Positions 25,618 through 38,090 of a stretch of 64,000 nt of DNA are shown one piece after another. Position numbers and translations under genes: made by a program. Origin of the DNA: Marchantia polymorpha subsp. ruderalis (Eukaryota; Streptophyta; Marchantiopsida; Marchantiales; Marchantiaceae). The stretch covers positions 16,246,501 through 16,310,500 of the forward strand of contig AP031353.1 of assembly GCA_037833965.1 (NCBI GenBank), written 5' to 3'. Every line of letters starts with the position of its first letter. Position 1 is the first letter of the stretch. The notes under the pieces were generated by a model that saw nothing but the letters and a program-made list of their open reading frames with translations, was not told the origin of the DNA and did not search any database.

Positions 25618-27041
25618 ATTGAATGGCCTGCACCTCGACTGTTAGGTGAACCATGGATGGCGCCTGATCTTTGAGGCCTTCCGCCTCGAACGTTGGGAAG
25701 TAGGGGCAAGGAATAGAGAATTGCCACCAGCTGGCCGGCGCCGACGGGAGCGATGGATGGAGGACGGGGCTCCGAGATTGCATCTAGCCGGTTAGCAGTC
25801 GGCATGCGGGTGAAGCACATGTGGCTCCCTTCTTGATACATAATTTGATTTTGACACTGTATGGACAAGATTTGAGCACCCGGTGTGTAGCTGAAATTTT
25901 GTTTACTGGAATTTGATCATCTTTAATTCAAGAGCGAAAAGGTTCTTGGTTCTCGTTTGATGTTCAGTTTTACATGGTTGTTATGTCTCAGTTTATCTCT
26001 TGTCAATAAAATCTTGTCGCACAATTCGTTTCGCCCGCCGAGATTGTCAATGTGAACCTGAAGTGTGCAATTCTATCCCTCTGGAGAGAACTGCATTGGA
26101 GTCTTCTTTCTGAGGATTTCTCTTCTAGGTTTAGAGGTTGTAGAGAGACCTGCTAGGTTCAGCAACCACGTATGCTACTCGGGCCTAATGACAGCCGATG
26201 TTGTCTTTTGCTGCCGAACTGGACAAATTGCATCGAGAAAGATGTCTCCTTTTCCATCTATCCTTAGATGACACCGGCTCCCATTTCTGATTGCTGAACG
26301 AACGACTCGTCCCGTGTCGATAACTCATGTCTGATTTAGAGAAATTCTCATCTAAGTAAGATTGAGCATGCGTCAATCACATCTGTTTTCTGATTAGTCA
26401 ATCATACACTAAAGATCTGAAGCTGAAGTCATGATTTCGGTCCGTAGAGTCAGTGGCCATCCCTGGAGAAGACATGTCTACTTGATACCCCTGTATCGAC
26501 TGTCTTCTGATTGTAAGAACGTTGTGTAAAAGATTGATCATACTCCTAAGTAGATTGATTTTTTAGAAAGCAACCACACGCGACGTTGAAATATATGCAA
26601 TTGGAACCATGCATCAAATATAAGTGCAAATCCTCTCCGAAAACAGCGAAACTTAGTCTGGTGAACTCCCGCGAGAGAGAAGCATGTCACGGATTAACCT
26701 TACTTTCACGTCCTGACGGGAGGAAGTACTGGTGTCTAAAAGTGAAGATTCCTCTGTTCCTTGTAAATCTTACACATCAGCAGGGAATTTTCAAAGTCAC
26801 TAAAGGAAGCAATCGACTGTTTTAAAATTAAGCAAACAGTTCCTGACCACGCAAACTACAACCAGAGTAAAAATAAATGTTACCGTCGTCACTAAGCACG
26901 TGCACGAAACTGTGGAGTGTATACTTTACAACTTCACTTTTCTTTTGATGCCAAATTGTACCAACGTGCCCACAACAGAGTTTGTACACACCGTCTAGTG
27001 CCTCATTGCTCTCAGTCGCCGACTTCGCGATCGTAAACATC
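25618..27041. other. 3' flank of eS28 and promoter of the GNAT gene
   Basis: Holds the eS28 3' UTR to about 26030. After that only short unrelated frames are seen. Confidence 0.4.
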
Positions 27042-27918
27042 ATGGGTGAAATTTCAGATTGTCGGGAGCCCTCGTTGCCACCGGAATCACTGATCCTCGA
27101 AGGGAAGAGACTGGTTTTGAAACCACCGACCGCTGAAGATGAAGGTCCCATGTGCATGATTTACTCTGATAGAATCACGACGAAGCACTTGCCTCAACAT
27201 CATCGTCCTGATGGATGGACTAAAGAGGAGATGACAGAGCGTAGACGTTACCAAGCCGAACAGTGTTCCCAGGTGGAAGTCTTAAGGCCTGTGTTTGCTC
27301 TCGTGTGTGCTCTACGAAGCCATCCTGTAAAATTGAAAGTGATTAGTAGCTGTGCTTGTGTTACATCTCTCTTCTACCCTAGCTATGTTAAAATGTCGAT
27401 GAATGCGACCATAAACATATCGTATTCAAGGGTTAGTGTAGACTGGTATTGTTTTGCAGACTGAACTCGCCAATGATGGATGATTCATACCGACAGATCG
27501 AGAAACATTGACTTCAAATAATTTGATTCAGGGCAAGCGCATCGTGTTCACCATACATCTACCGGAAAATGCGTGCTCAGGAGGTGAAACATCGATCGTT
27601 GCTGGTACTGCCGGTCTGACACTGGATGAAGATTCAGGTGAATTTGGCATCATATTGCACCATCCATTCTGGAAAAGAGGTCTGTGTACAGAAGCTACAT
27701 ATTTGTGTCTGAATTATGCTTTTACCTCCCGTTCTATCAAGAGAGTGGACTGGGTAACTGCGAAGGACAATGCTCAGATGCGTGGATGGTGTGAAAGTTT
27801 GGGATTGGAAGCATACGACAAGGAAGCTCCGGAGATGGGTGAATCGGTTGCATATTCCTTGACAAGGTCCGAATGGTACAACAACGTTCGTCACATCTTA
27901 GAGCAGAGGTTGTCCTGA
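27042..27918 (+). CDS. GNAT-family N-acetyltransferase (RimJ/RimL-like), two exons
   Basis: Predicted acetyl-CoA-dependent N-acetyltransferase; the acceptor substrate is unknown. Exons 27042-27272 and 27532-27918 join in phase 0 to give 205 residues, usual for single-domain members. The N-terminal LILEGKRLVLKPP followed by an acidic stretch is the first strand and helix of Acetyltransf_3-type domains. The middle has GTAGLTLDEDSGEFGIILH, and FWKRGLCTEATYLCLNYAF is the acetyl-CoA loop and helix (R-G-x-x-T-E-A form). VDWVTAKDNAQMRGWCESLG is the usual N-x-x-M/S-x-x-x-x-E-x-x-G strand and helix. ATG 27042 is the first good start. The gene converges on the deacetylase gene, with 358 bases between stop codons. 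Confidence 0.88.
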
Positions 27919-28276
27919 ATTAATGCAGGCCTTAAACTAGCGGTTGAAATCCGCTGTAATAATTGATGATGTCACTGATTAGCGATGCTTTTCTACCCAG
28001 CTCTAATTGTATTCTGTCACCAACTGTATTCAACTGTATTCAACTGTTGTAATGACAATTTTCCAACTTTTCTCTTAATCATTCTAAGGACCAAGAGCGT
28101 TCATGGCAGGCCTAAGACCACATTGCGCCAATAGTGAGGTCTTTTGGAAGACGAAGTGCTTGATATTGAGTATTTAAAGGAAGAGATGTTCCAGAACTTT
28201 CGCATACGATATTTGTTTGTTTCCCTGGAGTAACACAATCCTTCTGTCCTTCAGAATGTTTGCTAAATCAAAGAAT
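27919..28276. other. Convergent 3' ends of the GNAT and deacetylase genes
   Basis: Short spacer that must hold both 3' UTRs. It contains a small tandem repeat of CAACTGTATT near 28020-28045. Confidence 0.5.
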
Positions 28277-31200
28277 TCAACTCCGAGCAGCACCATATCT
28301 CAGAGCTGCTGATCGATAAACATCGGCGTGCGCTTCGATAGATGCTGCGAACAGAACACTACACAAACTTAGATGTCTCATCCTTGGAAGTTTGAATTTT
28401 CACATACCAGATTAACTGTAAAACAGACCACGGTCACAAGCTTGACATTCAGTCTAAGCCTGCATCAGCCTACAAACTGCTCATTCCGCTTTTTATAACA
28501 ATCTAGGCTTTGTAAATCAGTCATCAGTGCACTAACCACATAAGTGTAACCTCTGAGCAGTACACGGGGTAAATAAGTGATTAAGCATTGGGATTGTTTA
28601 TCACCCACCATCATTCGGACGAGAATAGCCTCCACCCATCGTTATTACCAAGGGCAAATTTCTGGTCTGGCAGGCACTGTAAATAATGTTGTTCCTCCTC
28701 AACAGCCCTTGTCTGCACAGCAAAGTAAGCTTGAGATTTTCCTGCACCCGAGACGTTTGAGTGCATTTGACTGCACGTAGTTATAACTAAGCTAATCTAC
28801 CTAAATGCCTGCAAAAATCACACACCGGTTGCTTATCTCATACTCAAGACAGCCACTGGTGAAAATAATCACCTCGTTAGAGATAATCTGCCAAAACTGT
28901 CCTCTTTAAGAGCATCGACTCCAGCCTGCAATTGCAACTGCCAGTGATCAGATTGAGTCGATGTACAAAGTCCATTTGTACAGTTTGGCAGAAATAACGA
29001 AATGTCAGAATCATCAAAAGGCTGGATGTGAATAAAAAAAGCATGATTCTTAATTAATTTGTTACCCCGTTTGATCTATACTGAATCTCCCTGAAGACAA
29101 GTGTCATGGGTCAATTGAAATAACAGTCATTAACACAACTTCAGGATCCAGAAACCAGAGGAGCGAGATAATTAAGGCAGGATCTGGGTAAGTAATATCC
29201 AGTTGAAAAACCTTGAACAATCTAAACATTAATTGAGAATTATACTCGGTCATGAAAGTGGTTACCTGAAAAAAAATCAGAAATGGTTTGTGTCGGTCAA
29301 ATAACATCGCCAGTTGTTCATTCAATATTGTGAGATATTCCTCATCACCAGTATCATCTGGTAAATCAACATCATAATTTGATTTCATCTTCGTGCGCCA
29401 AGGATAGTTTTTCTCGCCATGCATGCTGAAAGTAATAACTCTGTCATCATTTTCAAAAATTTTCGCTGTTCCATTTCCCTGTAAAGCATATGAACCATGG
29501 AATGAGTATGAACAGTCTACCTTCGAAAGAATTATGAAACTGCTGACCAAAACTGATTGCTTCTTTTGATGGAGAGATGAATAAGAAGCAAACCTGATGT
29601 ACATCAAGATCAATGACAAGAATTGGAGATTGCAAATTACAAGACGCTGGATAATCGTTCAGAGCCACCAAGGCTGCGACGGCTATGTCATTATATACAC
29701 CTGTTAAACATAATCCAAAACAGACAAACAGATGCACATCATTAAAGATCATGTGATTACAAACTATTCACTCTACATAGGACATGAAGGATGTGCACAC
29801 GACCATCTCCATTAATCCTTGGGCAAGCAAGATGTTTTTAAGAGCTTGCCCATGCCCAGCACGAAACTTGCTCTACCTGCGAAACTAATCGACTGAGATC
29901 GTCAAAGTACTTGGAACGAGTAGAAAACTTACAAAATCCTTCACCATGACCAGCAAAGGCATGATGCGTGCCTCCGGCTATGTTAGCAGCAGCCCTTGCT
30001 ACTCCCAACATCACAGCGTGCATTGCTGCTACTGTTCCTCTGCAAACACGATAGAGTTTTCGAGTTATGCCGGTTATAAGGTTACTCCATATTCTGATCT
30101 GTCCGCTGCAATGAAGAGTTGTCTGATAGAGATTTGATCAACTTGGGCTCGAACATTTCTCGGACTGTGTTCATAGAAGAAAGTCAACTTACCCACACGA
30201 GGCTTGTGACCGTCTCCACAGCTCTGGACTCCAGGGGAAACCTAATGCTCTTTGCTGTTTTGCATCCAGATTTCCTGTACTGAGGCTTTCCAGGTAACTG
30301 GTAATTGATCACAAATCAAAATTGCTGCGTCATTGGTTTGTACCCATAATCCGAACCATTTACATATCACTGAGTGAAGGTTGATATCATGAACAGTTTC
30401 GAAAGTTCAAAACATTCTTGCCAAACGGAAGCCAATTTAAATACTAAAATGAGGAAGAGATCTACACATGAACCTTTGTTCCAAGACCTGTCCTACCTTT
30501 CATCGTGTGCCAAGCTTAACTCCTCCCGAGAAGCAAAGGGGGCGGGATAGGTAGCCAGAATATCCCGCATGGCAGCATCTTCCTCGAGTAAGATTCTGGT
30601 GGCCCTATACCTATAAGCCAAACGCAAAAGTGAGTATTCTTAGAATGATTGACTGCCAATTTATCGATGAAACAATATGTGATTATATAAAAAAAATTAG
30701 AGGTAGGTCGAAGGCAATACTTGTCCATTGGGAATCTATGGCCCTCGGGCAGAGGCACGACATAATGATCTGAATAGAAGCCAACTAGTCCTACGATCTG
30801 CTTTGCGGCTAGAGCTGCTCCTTTCGTGGTAAGAAATGTTCCAGATTCGGGGCTTTTTGTTGGCTCCAGGGATCCCACAGAGAGACATCTGATGGGTTGT
30901 CTCGTAGTAGTACCTGATCAAATTGGAAAATCAACATCGGGGGTAAAAATAGGAGACAAAGCAAACTTCATATCAATGAAGATGGTCAAACTCGGTAACC
31001 CAACGAGTAGATCCAACAGCATACTATGCCTTTGAATTGATCGTACATTTTTCTTCAAACCTTCAGAAACTGTAGCCTTCTTGTCTTATGAAGAAACACT
31101 CAACCCCATCACAATCCACACTTTTGTCCTTACAAAATCTTGACGGCATTTCAGCTAATTTTGTTTAAATTTCAGAAAACCTGGTGACAGTCAATCTGTA

Positions 31201-31798
31201 AAGAGAGTTCACCCGCATTACTTTTCCCCACGGGGATTGCTTTCTTCTAAGCTAATGTCGTAACAATATAATATTCAAGTTTAACGTGAAGATCGTACAA
31301 CCAAAACTGCACCTGAGCTGAGCTTTTCACAAATTCAGCTTGCTTCGTAAGCTCCGTTAGATTTGTCATTTCAACGAGGAAGTGAAAGTTAAATTCAAGA
31401 GCGGATGTACATGGATTCTGCTCGTGTGATGTAGGCCAGAATAACAAAACAATCAAAACAAATCAAATCAAACAATCAATTCAAAAGCCTTCCAGGGACC
31501 TGAGGCAATTATGGTCAAATTCTCAATCTTAACAGCCAGAACAGAGCTTATCAGATTCCATACCGTCGAAAGGGTTCCCTGACGTCGATAGCGTTTGAAA
31601 TGGCCTCAGAATTTTAATGCCTCCGGTCCACCTGATATTGCGAACAGCAAGAATTTCTGCGCTCACATTCTCTCTGGTGCGGACGAGCTGAACACTTGAT
31701 CGTACTTGCCCTGCAAATGGTCGAAGCTTCGTAGGAAGATGGACAGCTCGGAGTGAAACAATAGACGAGGATATTGCAGCAAGAGATCTCATGGCCAT
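28277..31798 (-). CDS. Histone deacetylase superfamily protein, ten exons
   Basis: Zinc-dependent deacetylase of the arginase/deacetylase fold; the substrate may be histone or non-histone. Exons on the - strand: 31798-31564, 30913-30721, 30610-30497, 30297-30193, 30039-29933, 29700-29594, 29478-29266, 28925-28873, 28712-28609, 28344-28277. All phases agree, giving 432 residues. The domain starts near residue 120 at YVVPLPEGHRFPMDKYRATR. Catalytic parts are present: NIAGGTHHAF (His pair), VIDLDVHQGNGTA (metal Asp and His), FFQAGVDALKEDSFGRL (second metal Asp) and ITMGGGYSRP (catalytic Tyr). The first roughly 100 residues lack acid clusters and are rich in Ser, Arg and Ala, so an organellar transit peptide is possible. 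The domain resembles plant and bacterial one-domain deacetylases. I cannot assign an Arabidopsis orthologue with confidence. Confidence 0.92.
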
Positions 31799-33221
31799 GT
31801 TGCAGGTAAGCTACACTACATCACGATGATAGACACGTGCATTAGTGGAGCGGAGCTGGGATCAGCAAGATGGACCATCGAACGCGTGCGAAGTACTGCT
31901 GTACGTGAGGGAGAGTTCCGCGGAAATCTGCACCCAGAATTAGCTCCAGCTCCAGCTCCAGTCACATTCGTGGAGATGAGTAATGACCACTCATAACATC
32001 CCGTGCTATTGCGGTTTGGAACCAATAAGTGGATGAAATTGCTACGTGTTAAGCTAGGATCCTCGATTGTCCATATTCAGAACGATTATAATAAGTTCGA
32101 TACACATTCACACACTCTAAACTGAATTTTGGAACAACTAGCGCTTAATTTCAGTGATACTGTGCTTTAGTTCGAGCCGATGTAGAATCATCCGTACATC
32201 GTCTATGTCTACTAAAATAGGTCGCGCTTTAGTGGGATTTGGAATCAAAATGTTCATGGTTTCTGTTGGCCACAGTCGTTGTTTACCAATAAGCTCCAAG
32301 TAGTCATTGTCTTTTGACGGGTTGAAGTAAGCTGCAGTGTTTCATGGGTTTTCTACGGAGCCAGGCATATCGTGCGGAAAGAAAACTGTTTTCCGGCGGT
32401 GCTCTATGTGACATCGGCCTGGATTATGCAACCACGGAGTCCAAAAGCGGAGTAACTGCCTTCCTGAATTCGCTGCCACATCGTCCCAGAACATCCCTGC
32501 CTTAATGACGTAATGTGTCGCACGCTTACTGCCTCCTTGACTACGGTGTGTCTGTACCGAAGGAAGTCGAATCTTCCAATGACTCATCACTGCATGATCA
32601 AACAGTTTCTATGCAGGAATCCCGACGTAGGTCTATCAGAAAGGAAAACGTCATTTTATGACGCGTGAAGACCAAGAGTTCGTTCTCACGTTCCATTTTT
32701 TCTTGAACATTCGTCTGACATGATTGCTGAAATCATTTGTCTATTTTATAAATGCGAATAACACAAGAATATACATCACAGGACAACACATTTTCGCTTG
32801 TAGGCAGATTAAATGAAGACTATGACAGCAAGGTCCAAAATATATAACAATCGATCGTTCACTTTTACACGGCCATTTGGCCAGAAGAGTATCATTTGGT
32901 CAACTATCTTACAAGAGAATGCTTTTGTCTAGAAGCACTAAATCGTCACACCCCAAAAGCGCACAAGCTCATGATCCCCGTGTGACAACTTTCCGCTGGA
33001 AGTCGTGCTCACGAGAGGCGATTGGACTGATGGAGACGACTTGTCACCTATTCAAGAGTTGGGAAATCATCCCTTCTTTGGTGATACAAGTACTGGCACA
33101 TCATCTGCAAAATCTGAGTCAAGGAAATTTACATACAAAATGCTCCAGTGAAATCTAGATTACTGGACATTACACTAGCTGGAGATGTAAATAACCGGAA
33201 TGGCTGACTATTTGATGCATT
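31799..33221. other. Spacer between the PQ-loop and deacetylase genes
   Basis: Should include the deacetylase promoter and leader (31799 to about 32050, moderately GC-rich, with an AGCTCC triplication near 31943) and the 3' UTR of the PQ-loop gene. No further gene is recognised. Confidence 0.4.
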
Positions 33222-36200
33222 TCATCCGAGACAAACATACGGCAGAAAATATAGCAAACCTCTTAAAGCAAATGTTAGGTAATCAACAGAATGTGCATGT
33301 CTAGTGAGCCTTAAAGTACTTTCCGAATCTTCACAACGAACAAACCAAGATCCAAATATCAATGAAAAGGATACGAAAAAGTCCATGAAGAGACAGAAGG
33401 CGATGTCAACCACCCAAGGGAGTACGAACTTTAGCCTTTGCCATTCAACGCCGCGGACTAACAAGCTTCCCAAGTATGTGGCATTCCCTAGAAACGCAAA
33501 TATTACAGTAGACATCGACACTCCAATAACGAAGTCGCGTGACCAGTTCAAAATAATCTGAGGTAGACGTCCCGTCAAGTAAATGCAGGTCATCAGCCAT
33601 CCCAATATTAAACCAAGAGATGACACAATATCATGGTCTTCCGCTGGAAACTCCCCCTGATTTCGCAATAAACAAGAAAAATATAATCGTTTAGTATCTT
33701 GCACGATATTCTAGAAGTCTCAATAAATACTTTTCAGCAGTCACAATAAAGGCCTTGCGTGCAAGGCCTCCTCAATCATTTGGGTATTTCAAAGTTTTCA
33801 CGAAAACAGCTGCAAGCACAAACGAAACCAGTATGTGCAACTGATAGTCATCGTGATATGTAGACAGAGTTATGGTCATGTGTCACGTAAACTTCAGATT
33901 GGATCGTCAAGCTTTTCGTGACACACTAAGCAAGAACCTCGTAAAACTCACTAAGTTCTCTAAAATGGCATTATACATACCTGTAAAAGTCTCCTGCTAC
34001 TCCCAGCATATGACCCACCGCCTCCACCACCAAGAGAAGAAAAGCCACCACTGAAGGTGAGAGTAACAACAGCCACCGAGGAAAACACAATCTGCACACA
34101 ACAAAAGATTCGATTAGAGTTTCTTTGCACACCAGACGAATTACTGTCTTCAACGGTGTATTATCCAGTCCTCCTTTCTACAGAAGTTACGCGCAATTCT
34201 TTCCTCTTAGACACCCTTTTCTATCATGATTGTGACCAACTTGAAAACAACGTACCCCTTTGGCTAATGGAGAACTATCTGTGCCGTATGAATTTGACAA
34301 AGTCAAGCGGCCCCAGCTTCTGTAAGATCCCGGAGATCTGAAAGCGCACGTCAAAAAATCAGACTGTCAAAAATGCGTACTTACTTTTAGGCCCATAGGT
34401 AAGCGAGATAAGAGTTTCCTCATTTAAGACACATAGCTTCATCCATACACTTCATCTAGCGTTAAATGACAAACTCGACAAATTCACAATTTACAGTCGC
34501 ACAAGTTCAATCATATCATCACCAACATTTTACTACACATGAACCTTAGTAACTTACCCCATGTTTCCACGTACAGGCACAGACGCTGTCACCGGCAAGG
34601 GTGGTTTTCCATATCCTCTTGTGTTCATAGGATGTGATTTCAGTTTGGCTGATTTTGATGGGAACAACCCATCCAGATCATTCGGCCACCGTGGAGACTT
34701 AGAGTCTGATCTTCCATGAGGAATCTAATGGTGCATAAAAATCAATAATTTTGTAAAATAAGTAAATGGAAAAATACGATCTTGACAACATAAAAAGGTA
34801 GAATTCTATCAGAGAAGAAAAAGTCATATTGGTGACAGTAAACTGCAGAGTGATAAAAGATTGATGGCATGGAAGTTACTCTTGGAACCCACCAAAGGTG
34901 TAGTGGTCGAATTCGAAGGAGGTTTGTAGGTCTTCCAAGCGAACAATAGTTGTTGCACCACGAGGAGAACTGTGGTAGCAGTATATAGCTGTGAGTCATA
35001 ACAACCATTGAATGCAGGGCAGTGATCTCTGTGAGAAGAGAGATAAATAGATACCTTTCAGATCCAGGCTGTAATTCCAGATTTCAGAACTCTAAAAGTC
35101 CAGCAAGCTGAACTTCTTCAAGTAAAGCTGCGAGTATCTGAGCATGACTAAAACTCTAAGAAATGCATGACCTTCTAACACCTTTTGCTTCACTCACCAC
35201 ATGTACAGATAGCTCAAGCACAACAATACATTTCACTGGACACACAAAGTTTCGGAATCTAAAATTTGTCAACGACAATGCCCAACTAGTCGAAGGGGCA
35301 TGAGTGCAGAGTTAAGTTCAGTTCATAAAATCATCCAAATTGACAAGAATGTTTGCTTGGAGGAAGTTTTAAATAAACGTACCACGGCCAGGTAAAATTG
35401 CGTTGGAAGCTATGGATTCCACCCATAAAAGACCGCGGCAAAGCACGACACAGAGAAAACATAGTGTCAGCGAATTCGCCGCGCATTCAACACATTCATG
35501 AAATGCGCTAACTAAGTACCAACCTATGGTCCACTAATGACATTCATCATGATGGACAATGCTGCAAACTGAGACTACAGATCTGATCGTACGTAAGACA
35601 GAGTAAACGTGCACAACGTTCCAGCCGGTTTGCTTACGCTAACAACAGAGATCCCAAACACACATAATGAATGAAGACACATTAAGCAGCATGCTCTAAA
35701 CTAACCATGTCCACGACATGCAGGAGTTGGGAAAGCTTTGTGAGATTCTGTTACTTACTGTGCCAGGATTGAACCAGCAACCCAGAACATTGAATATATC
35801 TCTGCATACGCGTTCATAGTACAAAGGCGTCAGTCTCATTCTCAGGCGATGATTTCATATCCAGTTCCGAAATCCGAGCATGAAAAATCAGCTATAATAA
35901 TCCACAGCAGTTGATGTTCGCAGTTTCCAGCCATCATAATTCCTGATTGACTACAATCTATGAAAGATCCAAGCGGCTACTTGTAACAAAATCCTACATA
36001 CAACATGGACTCCCCGACAGCGCCAGAAGCATCAAGATGGGAGGTGAAATAGGACGATGATGATTTCTGCCATGTGTAGGTGAGTAAGAGTCCATGGATG
36101 TGTTTCTGTACTAGCCAGAGAAGAAATGAGAATGTACGGTAAAAGAAGACCTTCTCTTGACGCACAGTCCTCACAAAAGCTTACCCGATCATCCAAGTGA

Positions 36201-36408
36201 AAATGAACGCCATGGACACAGTCTCAGTGTTTGGAGACTGCCAATTGGTGAGTATTTGCGGAACCTCTGCCATAGCCCAACAGACTATGCTTGTGATGCC
36301 GAGAGAGAATGATATCAGGTCCTTGTGATTGCATACACAATCGAAAAAGTACGAGAGTGCCCATGCTGAGCACGTTTCCTCCACGGGACATTCAAACTTG
36401 AGACCCAT
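33222..36408 (-). CDS. PQ-loop transporter, PQLC2/YPQ-like, eight exons
   Basis: Predicted seven-helix PQ-loop carrier. Relatives export cationic amino acids from lysosomes or vacuoles, so a tonoplast location is likely. Exons on the - strand: 36408-36185, 35801-35759, 35409-35383, 34988-34893, 34724-34558, 34337-34256, 34091-33981, 33656-33222. They give 394 residues with every phase consistent. The first PQ motif is MAEVPQILTNWQSPNTETVS. GDIFNVLGCWFNPGT and LPTQFYLAVLYTATTVLLV follow. A soluble Ser/Gly/Pro-rich loop of about 130 residues separates the halves. The second motif is GRLPQIILNWSRDFV, followed by FLGNATYLGSLLV and PWVVDIAFCLFMDFFV. Exon 3 is only 27 bases (LPTQFYLAV). The C-terminal end is less sure: the last exon stays open to the TGA at 33222, and a further donor is possible. 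Confidence 0.9.
33750..33769. repeat. Inverted repeat, 9-bp arms
   Basis: AGGCCTTGC and GCAAGGCCT separated by GT, within an intron of the PQ-loop gene. Confidence 0.8.
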
Positions 36409-38090
36409 AATTCCTACTGTCTAACTTCAGTCCGCAAAGAGTCGGGGTCGACGGCTATATCAAACTTGCAAAGATGGAACCTCTCCGCAATCACCGTCAG
36501 CTCACTTCACCATAGAAGAATATCCAACACCTGTTTCAAAATTTCCCGTCATCCCTAAGTTACACTCGCGCTTGACGGTCTTGGTCTTGGTCACATCGAT
36601 TCCCCTTAGACGATTTCAAGGCTCAACATCTGCATTACAGAATCCCTGGCCGCGTGCTACAGTCATACGACCGGGCATAGATGTCGGAAGTAAGATCTCA
36701 ATCAGCGCAGCTTCGAGAACATCTTAGAATTCAAGTGCATTCAGAAATCGGCAACAGAACGATTCTTCGCCTCGATCCTGGAAGAAATCTGTACCGCACA
36801 AGAGCTTAAGCAGATGGATTGTGCATCACAACTCCAGGATCGTCTGCTTCAAATTCGTAGCTCAAGCGTTGTCCACGCACGACTATTCATCACCAATTCA
36901 TCAACGGCGAATTTCCCTACTTCTCCCGGTTCAGACTAGACTGGTGCTCTTCTCCTCTCCTCGACGACAAGTCCGGAGAGAACAGTCTCCGACCCACCGG
37001 GAAACGAGAACTACCTCCACATATGTTTCCAACGAATGTTTAAACCCACTCCGCACATGCATGGCACTGCGATTTGAGCTAGCTCTCCTCCTACAACACT
37101 GTCCCACCGACCAGAATCTAGCACCCAGCGCTGCAGGACTGGGAGTACGCAGGTCGAACAGCTGAGCGAGCAAGCGAGCGAGCTGAGCTTTTCAAACGGA
37201 ACCCAAGATCTGCAAATCAGCAGCTTCTCGCTCCTTCAGTCACTCGTCACAGCCTCCATAAACAGTCGACAGTCGAGGAGGACCCCCAATCGCCCTACTC
37301 GCCCCTCCTCCACTGAGAAGAATATTCCTGCCCTCTTGTCACCCCGGTTCTGTCCCCTTCCTTACCCTCCCTCCTTCCTTCCTCCCTTCCTCCCTCCCTC
37401 CTGCCCTCCTGCCCTGCCCGGAGCTGCCCTTTTGCCAAACATTCCTTTGTCCCCCTTGGCTCGTCGTGGCAAGGTTGTCGCGGCCATCGTCTTTCCGCTG
37501 CCTCTGCTCTCTCTTGTCCGGCCCGCGCGTCCTCCGCCATCGCTTTAACTGGAGTCCGTTGCAGCACGCGACAGCTTTAGCGAGACCCGGCAGTCGCTCG
37601 GCCTTTCCGTTGGCCACCCAGCGGACAGAACCAACCTGTGGATCCTCGCACTTTCGCTCAGAAACTGCCAGTTGCCCGTCCTCGGTGCGCTCACCGGCTG
37701 CCACGGCTGCAGGCCACTGGTACGCCGGAGGCTGGAACTACTACTGCCCATCTCGGTGCCGAGAATCCCCTGCTCCATGTGGGACCGTGTGCGCACGGCG
37801 CATGCCCCAGGCGTGAAACTTCATTTCGGAAATAGATGCGAGACGGCAGCTTTTCACTGGCTCGCCACCCGCTCCACATTGGCGGCTCCCACTTCTCCGG
37901 TCGACGAGGTGCGTCGAAGTCCGTCTTTATTTTCCTCCTCCCCTTTTCGGACTCGCGCAGGTACTTCTTATCGTACGTACCTCACTGACGGCCCTACCGA
38001 ATTGCCTACACCTCTGACGAGCGGCAAGCATGCCACCCACCATCCAACCCCGAACTAACGAACGAAGATCCCCACTGCCCTCGAGCCCTA
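36409..38090. promoter_or_regulatory. GC-rich promoter block upstream of the PQ-loop gene
   Basis: GC rises from about 36900 and falls sharply at about 38090. The block contains long C/T tracts (37360-37410) and many CpG. Several overlapping open frames on both strands (the largest 37672-38058, +, 128 aa) look like products of GC richness. It probably holds the promoter and 5' leader of the PQ-loop gene. A divergent + strand transcript is possible but unsupported. Confidence 0.4.

Noticed and set aside
25338-25868. 176-codon - strand frame opposite eS28
   Set aside because: Shadow of the eS28 gene and its GC-rich flanks.
37295-38058. Several overlapping frames of 80-128 codons on both strands
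   Set aside because: GC-rich promoter-like block; mutual overlap and Pro/Arg/Ser bias point to composition, not genes.
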